Below are positions 36,693 to 38,518 of a stretch of DNA of 38,518 bases, in pieces; the first letter of the stretch is position 1, and each line of letters begins with the position of its first letter. Origin of the DNA: an uncultured Caulobacteraceae bacterium (GTDB taxonomy: Bacteria > Pseudomonadota > Alphaproteobacteria > Caulobacterales > Caulobacteraceae); the NCBI GenBank assembly GCA_937138625.1, contig CAKZPF010000009.1, positions 160,831 to 199,348 on the forward strand, in the 5' to 3' direction. Position numbers and translations under genes: made by a program. The notes beneath the pieces are model-generated. The model saw only the letters and a program-made list of their open reading frames with translations. It made no database searches and had not been told where the DNA came from.

Positions 36693-37820
36693 TCAACCTC
36701 CTGCCGGCTCGAACACAAGATCGCGGGTGACGATAATCCTGACCGGAAAGCCGGGCCGGATCGTCAGCGTCGGCGCGACCTGCAACTGGCGTTGGACGAT
36801 CTGCTGGCCGGCCTGATTGACGGTATCCTGCGCCCCGTCGCGGATGGCGCGGATCAGCCGGTCCTCGTCGCTGGTCGCCAGCTCGGTGCCGACTGCGAGC
36901 AGCGTGGACAGCCCTGCGGCCTTCATCAGATCCCACCAATGATAATCGACGCCATCCTCAAGGCCAGCATAGCCGCTGGCGTCCGCGCCCGGCAGGCGTT
37001 CCAGAACGATGGACCGGCCGCCCGGCAGGATCAGGCGATTCCAGACCAGCAACACGCGACGCTGGCCGAAGGTCACGCCGTCATTGTATTGGCCGATGAT
37101 GCGGGTGCCTTGCGGGATCAGCAGCAGCGAGCCGGTCGGGCTGTCATAGACGTTCTCCGTCACCTGCGCGGTGATCTGGCCGGGCAGATCGGAACGGATG
37201 CCGGTTATCAGCGCAGCGGGGATCACGGCCCCGGCCTGAAGGATGTAGGGCGATGCCGGCGGCGCAACGCGATCCGGGGCGACGGTCTGCCGGTCCACGG
37301 GTCCATTGAGAAATGCCGCGTGGCGATCCTGTGTCGCGGGCTGCCCGCCGAGGCCAAGCCCGGCAAGGCCGGGCATGGCGGTGCCGGCTGGCGCTCCCCT
37401 GCGGGGGCCGGACTGGAAAAAGACGTTGCTCAAGCGCGCGGCTTCTTCCTCGGCCCTGCGGCGTTCTTCCTCTGGATCGACGGCGGGCGTCGTGATTGCC
37501 GGCGTTACAATGGGCTGCCCCCGGTTCTGCGCGTCGAGGATCGGGCGGCCGAGGTCGCCGGGTAGCGCCGGGCCGAGCGCCGGGCCGCTATAGTCGCGCG
37601 GCAGGCCAGACAATCCGTCCGCCGTGGGGCGGTTCTCGGTCGAATAGAGTTCGTCCCCTCCCGGTCCTGCATCGCGGGTCTGGAGCGCATAGATCAGCGC
37701 CCCGCCGATGCCGAGAAGCGCGACGGCTCCGACGCCTGCCAGCATCTTGCGCGATAGGCGCGTGACACGGGGCGTTTCGGCGCGCAGGCGCATGGGGGCG
37801 GCGGTATCGGTATCGCTCAT
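36693..37820 (-). CDS. trbI: Conjugal transfer protein TrbI (VirB10-like)
   Basis: 375 residues. Cytoplasmic N-terminus, one membrane segment (MLAGVGAVALLGIGGALIYAL, about 26-46), a proline-rich periplasmic linker, then the VirB10 domain: ILQAGAVIPAALITGIRSDLPGQITAQV, LLIPQGTRIIGQYN, RVLLVWNRLILPGGRSIVL and the end GFPVRIIVTRDLVF. It spans the envelope in the type IV secretion channel. The start (ATG at 37820) overlaps the trbG stop; a longer frame upstream is only a shadow of trbG. Confidence 0.93.
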   Translation of the reverse strand: MSDTDTAAPMRLRAETPRVTRLSRKMLAGVGAVALLGIGGALIYALQTRDAGPGGDELYSTENRPTADGLSGLPRDYSGPALGPALPGDLGRPILDAQNRGQPIVTPAITTPAVDPEEERRRAEEEAARLSNVFFQSGPRRGAPAGTAMPGLAGLGLGGQPATQDRHAAFLNGPVDRQTVAPDRVAPPASPYILQAGAVIPAALITGIRSDLPGQITAQVTENVYDSPTGSLLLIPQGTRIIGQYNDGVTFGQRRVLLVWNRLILPGGRSIVLERLPGADASGYAGLEDGVDYHWWDLMKAAGLSTLLAVGTELATSDEDRLIRAIRDGAQDTVNQAGQQIVQRQLQVAPTLTIRPGFPVRIIVTRDLVFEPAGG

Positions 37821-38518
37821 GAGGACGATCCTCCCGTGGTCGTGCTGGCTGGCTCTGCTGCGGCCTGCGTCGGGTTGGTGCGGACGATCCTGACGACCTG
37901 CTGGCGGTTGCCGCTGCCAAGGCGCAACTCGGCCGCGCCGAACAGGCGGTCCACGATCAGGACGTTCTGGTGGATGCGGGAATTGACGATCTGCGGCTCG
38001 CCGTTCGCGCCAAGCACGAAGATCGGCGGCATTTCGCCCTGCACAATCCCGGCCGGGAAGACGACATAGACGCGGCGTCCATCGTCGAACACCGAAACCG
38101 GCCGCCATGGCGGGCTGTCGCCCTGCACCTGCAAGCCATAGCGATAGTTCCGCGCAGCCTCGGCCGGGATGATTGGCGCGGCCGGGACGGCGCGGCGCTG
38201 GCCGGGCGTTGCGGGATAGGACCATGCGACGGAAGGCATGTAGAGCGATTCCCGCGCGCGCAGTTCGATCATGTAGGTGCGTCGGTCGGTGGTGACGACA
38301 AGGTTGGTGGAAATGTCCGGCCGTGTCGGCTTCACGAGGATATGGACACGGCGGTTCGCACCGCTGCCGCTCTCGGTGTCGCCGATGATCCAGCGGGCGG
38401 TGTCGCCGGCTGCAATCGGCCCCGCGCCGGTCAGACTCTCGCCCGGCTCCAGCGCAATGGTCGTGATCTGCCCGACTGCGGCATAGACCTGATAGAGCGC
38501 GCCTTCGCTCCACGGATA
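37817..38518 (-). CDS. trbG: Conjugal transfer protein TrbG (VirB9-like), 5' end missing
   Basis: The frame is open to the window edge (233 codons visible). The VirB9 pattern is clear: ALYQVYAAVGQITTIALEPGE near the visible start, RTYMIELRA, RNYRYGLQVQGDSPPWRPVSVFDDGRRVYVVFP and the C-terminal VDRLFGAAELRLGSGNRQQVVRI. Outer-membrane part of the type IV secretion core with TrbI. It ends by an ATGA overlap with trbI. The N-terminal signal peptide lies outside the window. Confidence 0.9.
   Translation of the reverse strand, partial: YPWSEGALYQVYAAVGQITTIALEPGESLTGAGPIAAGDTARWIIGDTESGSGANRRVHILVKPTRPDISTNLVVTTDRRTYMIELRARESLYMPSVAWSYPATPGQRRAVPAAPIIPAEAARNYRYGLQVQGDSPPWRPVSVFDDGRRVYVVFPAGIVQGEMPPIFVLGANGEPQIVNSRIHQNVLIVDRLFGAAELRLGSGNRQQVVRIVRTNPTQAAAEPASTTTGGSSS

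Larger units (their letters stand above)
33631..38518. mobile_element. Integrated conjugative-type element at tRNA-Ser (partial)
   Basis: Begins at the 3' end of tRNA-Ser and runs beyond the window. It carries a large serine recombinase, a toxin-antitoxin pair, small hypotheticals and trbI and trbG of a type IV secretion system. Base composition is visibly GC-richer than the chromosome to the left, and every gene is on the minus strand. The far end and second attachment site are not in view, so integrity, size and mobility are unknown. Confidence 0.8.

Noticed and set aside
36693..38513. 606-residue frame that extends trbI upstream
   Set aside because: The upstream part is the shadow of trbG in another frame; TrbI starts at 37820 with the usual N-terminus.

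Overview
The window looks like an alphaproteobacterial chromosome segment that ends in an integrated conjugative-type element. The evidence for this class is a dapF-mtaB-ftsY cluster, a zapE / sdhCDAB / mdh / sucCDAB-lpd neighbourhood, a malate dehydrogenase of the lactate-dehydrogenase-like type, and the intergenic palindromes after mdh, which resemble those common in this class. I cannot name the genus. The host part looks moderately GC-rich; the last 4.9 kb looks clearly GC-richer (judged by eye).

Layout. 1-1012: two tandem GNAT acetyltransferase paralogs (minus), the first cut by the window edge. 1070-4157: dapF, mtaB and ftsY, overlapping or nearly so (lysine precursor, tRNA modification, SRP receptor). 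4219-4935: a MarR-type regulator with a very lysine-rich tail. 4974-8796 (minus): small hypothetical, zapE, periplasmic thioredoxin-fold protein, a 32-residue membrane peptide, mmsA. 8995-10083 (minus): a beta-barrel-like protein without a signal peptide, with a clear promoter and terminator. 10190-15342 (minus): a six-gene sdh operon in which a DUF2306 protein and CreD sit between sdhA and sdhB. 15528-16490: mdh, divergent from sdh. 16504-18499: palindromic repeats, a GNAT enzyme and an MFS transporter. 18566-22728 (minus): three paralogous proteins of unknown function, two sharing a 251-bp identical block. 22907-30814: sucC-sucD, a terminator, then sucA-sucB-lpd. 30892-32952 (minus): EF-hand-like protein, TSUP permease, msrA. 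33001-33573: no gene; a tandem array whose units each start with the 5' end of tRNA-Ser. 33574-33663: tRNA-Ser(GGA). 33631-38518 (minus): integrated element with a serine recombinase whose last codons lie inside the tRNA gene, a TumE/TumA-like toxin-antitoxin pair, small hypotheticals, and the conjugation genes trbI and trbG.

How the genes work together. Succinate dehydrogenase, malate dehydrogenase, succinyl-CoA synthetase and the complete 2-oxoglutarate dehydrogenase complex (E1, E2, E3) give the 2-oxoglutarate to oxaloacetate part of the TCA cycle except fumarase; mmsA would feed propionyl-CoA from valine breakdown. The accessory genes between mdh and sucC, and the leaderless proteins flanking the TCA genes, are the least explained chromosomal parts. 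The tRNA-Ser repeat array is the strongest unexplained signal.
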